A DNA stretch of 8,162 bases from Planctomycetota bacterium (lineage in GTDB: Bacteria; Planctomycetota; Phycisphaerae; UBA1845; PWPN01): contig CP070790.1 in the NCBI GenBank assembly GCA_020346805.1, positions 826,950 to 835,111 of the forward strand. The letters are read 5' to 3'. The number at the start of each line of letters is the position of its first letter. Position 1 is the first letter of the stretch. Below the pieces are notes generated by a model. The model ran no database searches, was not told the origin of the DNA, and saw only the letters and a list, made by a program, of their open reading frames with translations. Below are positions 6,521 through 8,162 of the stretch, piece after piece. Position numbers and translations under genes: made by a program.

Positions 6521-7387
6521 TTATAGTTTTTCTTTCCAATCGTGATAGCGTTGATAGGCTTCTTTCAGGTTGCCTTCATGGATAAAGATAATGCCTTTTT
6601 GGGTCTTGGTCTGACCCGCTTCGACTTTCAGATTGGGTGGCTGGACGTGAACGCAGGCCACAATACCCGCCCGGTTATAAAACAAACCGTGTGCCGGCTG
6701 CCAGGAATAACCCAAAACATATTTGCCATCCCTGCTGGTTACAAAAGCCACCCCTTCGCTGACCGTTTTTTCCGTGTCGTCTTTCATCTTGACCTTTTCG
6801 CCGATCCCGCGGGAACCACGTTTACCGGGACTGGTGATGGCCATCTGGTATGTTGATTTCAGCTCGCCGTCCAATACCCAATATGTTCTTTCGCCGGTGT
6901 TGTCTTCGTAATCCGGCGCTGCCGATAACTGCAGGCAACTGCCCTGGTGAAATTCCTGCCAGGTGGTGTCGCTTTTATTTTCTACCGAGACACTCAGGTA
7001 TAAAGTAGCACCGTCCTTTTCAATGGTGCGAATAAACCTGCCCCCGCCGGGAAGATCGATCTCGGCCCGCAGGCCGGTTTCTGTGTTTTCCCAGACGGCA
7101 GGATCATGGACCATCGGCAGATTCCATATTTGCTTACCGTTTTCGTCTTTAATGTAACTATTCTCCGGAAACCACATGCGGATAATATTCCAGGGGTGGT
7201 TGTGCCTTTTCGGCCACTTGACCCAGAATTCCAGGGCGCTGGGTTTGGCTATGCCCAAATCCTGTTTACCGTAGACGGGTTCGGCTACCGGCGGATCGGG
7301 CGGAATCTTTGGGGCGCTGCCACCCGAATCCGAAACGCAACCGCAAAGACAAATTAACACCAGCGTCAGGTAAAATATCGTATACAT
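6521..7387 (-). CDS. Hypothetical lipoprotein, family not recognised
   Basis: The 288-residue product begins with a short lipoprotein signal peptide: a hydrophobic run to residue 16, then LCGC with Cys17 as lipidation site. A Pro-rich spacer follows (about 25-38: APKIPPDPPVAEPV). The remaining ~245 residues are rich in Trp, Tyr and alternating hydrophobic residues, suggesting a large beta-sandwich. Stretches such as LYLSVSVENKSDTTWQEFHQ resemble the mutarotase/carbohydrate-binding type of beta-sandwich, but I would not assign one. The C-terminus is helical (EGNLKEAYQRYHDWKEKL). It is likely membrane-anchored and periplasmic. The ATG has a TTAGGAG site nine bases upstream. It lies only 12 bp after yidD on the same strand, so co-transcription is likely, though a joint function is not implied. 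Confidence 0.75.
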   Translation of the reverse strand: MYTIFYLTLVLICLCGCVSDSGGSAPKIPPDPPVAEPVYGKQDLGIAKPSALEFWVKWPKRHNHPWNIIRMWFPENSYIKDENGKQIWNLPMVHDPAVWENTETGLRAEIDLPGGGRFIRTIEKDGATLYLSVSVENKSDTTWQEFHQGSCLQLSAAPDYEDNTGERTYWVLDGELKSTYQMAITSPGKRGSRGIGEKVKMKDDTEKTVSEGVAFVTSRDGKYVLGYSWQPAHGLFYNRAGIVACVHVQPPNLKVEAGQTKTQKGIIFIHEGNLKEAYQRYHDWKEKL

Positions 7388-7399
7388 TCCGGAGATCTC

Positions 7400-7684
7400 C
7401 TAATTTGTTTGTCTCTTTGGAACCGGATCGATGCCGCCGATACTGACTGGGTGGCAGCGGGTCAGACGTTTGATGCCCAGCCACGAGCCACGTAGTACAC
7501 CCCATTCCCGCACCGCCCCGATAAAATATTCGCTGCAGCTCGGATAAAACTTGCAGCCGCCAACCAGCAGCGGTGACAGGATTACCTGATAGCCGCGGAT
7601 CAGCACCTCAACCATCAGCACCAGCAGCTTGCGGAGGTAGTCGATTAAATGGGACATGTGTTTAATTGTAATGTTTTCGTGCAT
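7400..7684 (-). CDS. yidD: Membrane protein insertion efficiency factor YidD
   Basis: Small amphipathic protein that associates with the inner membrane and aids YidC-dependent insertion of membrane proteins. The 94-residue product holds the whole family core: IRGYQVILSPLL (29-40), GCKFYPSCSEY (43-53), the WGVLRGSWLGIKRLTRCHP segment (61-79) and GGIDPVP (83-89). The three conserved cysteines are Cys44, Cys50 and Cys77. Either Met1 (7684) or Met10 (7657) could be the start. Neither has a clear Shine-Dalgarno site, and Met10 would give a length closer to typical YidD proteins. The usual neighbours rpmH, rnpA and yidC are absent here; upstream is a four-helix-bundle gene and downstream a lipoprotein gene. 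Confidence 0.95.
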   Translation of the reverse strand: MHENITIKHMSHLIDYLRKLLVLMVEVLIRGYQVILSPLLVGGCKFYPSCSEYFIGAVREWGVLRGSWLGIKRLTRCHPVSIGGIDPVPKRQTN

Positions 7685-7733
7685 TTAACAAAACCAGCCG
7701 CGAATGTTAATGAGCGGGAATGAAAAGGGGACT

Positions 7734-7761
7734 GGAGTCCAGAGTCTGGAGTCCGGAGTCT
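7734..7761. repeat. Four tandem 7-bp repeats (RGAGTCY)
   Basis: The units GGAGTCC, AGAGTCT, GGAGTCC and GGAGTCT follow one another without gaps. Two more units in reverse orientation, GGACTAC and GGACTCA, lie at 7797-7810. GAGTCCGGAGTC (7749-7760) and the complement of 7798-7809 agree at 11 of 12 bases, forming an inverted repeat with a 37-base interval. The distal arm overlaps the stop codon of the four-helix-bundle gene. In that gene's transcript the arms could pair as a 12-bp stem. Confidence 0.75.
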
Positions 7762-7807
7762 TGAGGAATGCGATGATCTTTAAAGCCTTAACCTATGGAC
7801 TACGGAC

Positions 7808-8161
7808 TCATTTTCGGAGGGAGCGTATAAGACCGTTGAGGACCTTGGCGGTTTCCTCGCATTTCGAGTTCAAGGAGTTGAAGTCATCTTGCGACAGATA
7901 ACCAAGTCGATGTGCCAAACTGATCTGGTACTCGACCTCACGGGCTGAGCCGTAAGCCATATCGAGGAAATGCAGAAAGTCGGCTTCGGAGTTCCTAGCA
8001 CAACCCTCGACGATGTTTGAGGCAATCGAAACAGTCGCTCGCCGGACCTGCGAGGTCAATCCGAACTGCTCATCGCGAGGAAAGCCTTTCGTGCTGGCAT
8101 AAATAGTTAAAACGAGATCATCCGCTAATTCGAAAGCCCGAAGTTTCCTGTGGTCTCGCAT
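7808..8161 (-). CDS. Four-helix-bundle protein (23S rRNA intervening-sequence / S23 type)
   Basis: The 117-residue product matches the small family of helical proteins first seen encoded in intervening sequences of 23S rRNA genes. Relatives also include the Avd accessory proteins of diversity-generating retroelements. The diagnostic segments are FPRDEQFGLTSQVRRATVSI (27-46), ASNIVEGCARN (47-57) and FLDMAYGSAREVEYQ (65-79) followed by LAHRLGYLS. Four amphipathic helices are evident, with a basic first half consistent with nucleic-acid contact. Free-standing members have no established function. The gene looks complete, starting one base from the window edge at ATG 8159-8161, so its ribosome binding site and upstream context cannot be seen. 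No rRNA sequence or reverse transcriptase is visible here. Its stop codon is embedded in a GAGTCC-type repeat. Confidence 0.88.
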   Translation of the reverse strand: MRDHRKLRAFELADDLVLTIYASTKGFPRDEQFGLTSQVRRATVSIASNIVEGCARNSEADFLHFLDMAYGSAREVEYQISLAHRLGYLSQDDFNSLNSKCEETAKVLNGLIRSLRK

Positions 8162-8162
8162 C

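Noticed and set aside
7734..7810. CRISPR-like array
   Set aside because: Units are 7 bp and contiguous, with no spacers of regular length.

Overview
The window is an ordinary-looking stretch of bacterial chromosome with about 50% GC by eye. It carries eight complete protein genes plus one gene cut by the left edge. No rRNA, tRNA, CRISPR array, transposase or phage gene was seen. The mix of genes (cofactor-independent phosphoglycerate mutase, HslVU, two lipoproteins with no recognisable family, a 23S-intervening-sequence-type four-helix protein) and the uneven use of Shine-Dalgarno sites would fit a Gram-negative, perhaps planctomycete-like bacterium. That placement is an inference from general impression and is not proven by any marker here.

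Layout, left to right. The 5' end of a SAM hydroxide adenosyltransferase (DUF62) gene runs off the left edge on the minus strand. It is preceded by a good sigma-70-type promoter and a leader that can fold into a compact three-way junction. Next on the minus strand is gpmI (glycolysis), transcribed away from azoR (FMN-dependent NADH-azoreductase family, plus strand). azoR converges with a proline/threonine-rich lipoprotein gene (minus). That lipoprotein gene is divergent from hslV-hslU (plus), which encode the ATP-dependent HslVU protease. hslU is followed by a weak terminator-like hairpin and a promoter candidate for a UPF0316/DUF2179 membrane protein gene. This gene converges with a second lipoprotein gene, which lies 12 bp downstream of yidD (both minus). 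At the right edge is a complete four-helix-bundle (IVS/S23-type) protein gene on the minus strand. Its stop codon lies inside a small family of 7-bp GGAGTCC-type repeats.

Functionally the genes are mostly unrelated housekeeping units: glycolysis, flavin-dependent reduction, protein quality control and envelope biogenesis. The only clear functional pair is hslV/hslU; yidD plus the second lipoprotein gene is a probable two-gene transcription unit.

The items most worth a second look are the structured leader of the SAM-cleaving enzyme gene (188-254), the GYHG variant of the normally GYVG pore loop in HslU, the repeats around the end of the four-helix-bundle gene, and yidD sitting away from its usual rnpA/yidC neighbours. 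No convincing new multi-gene system is visible.
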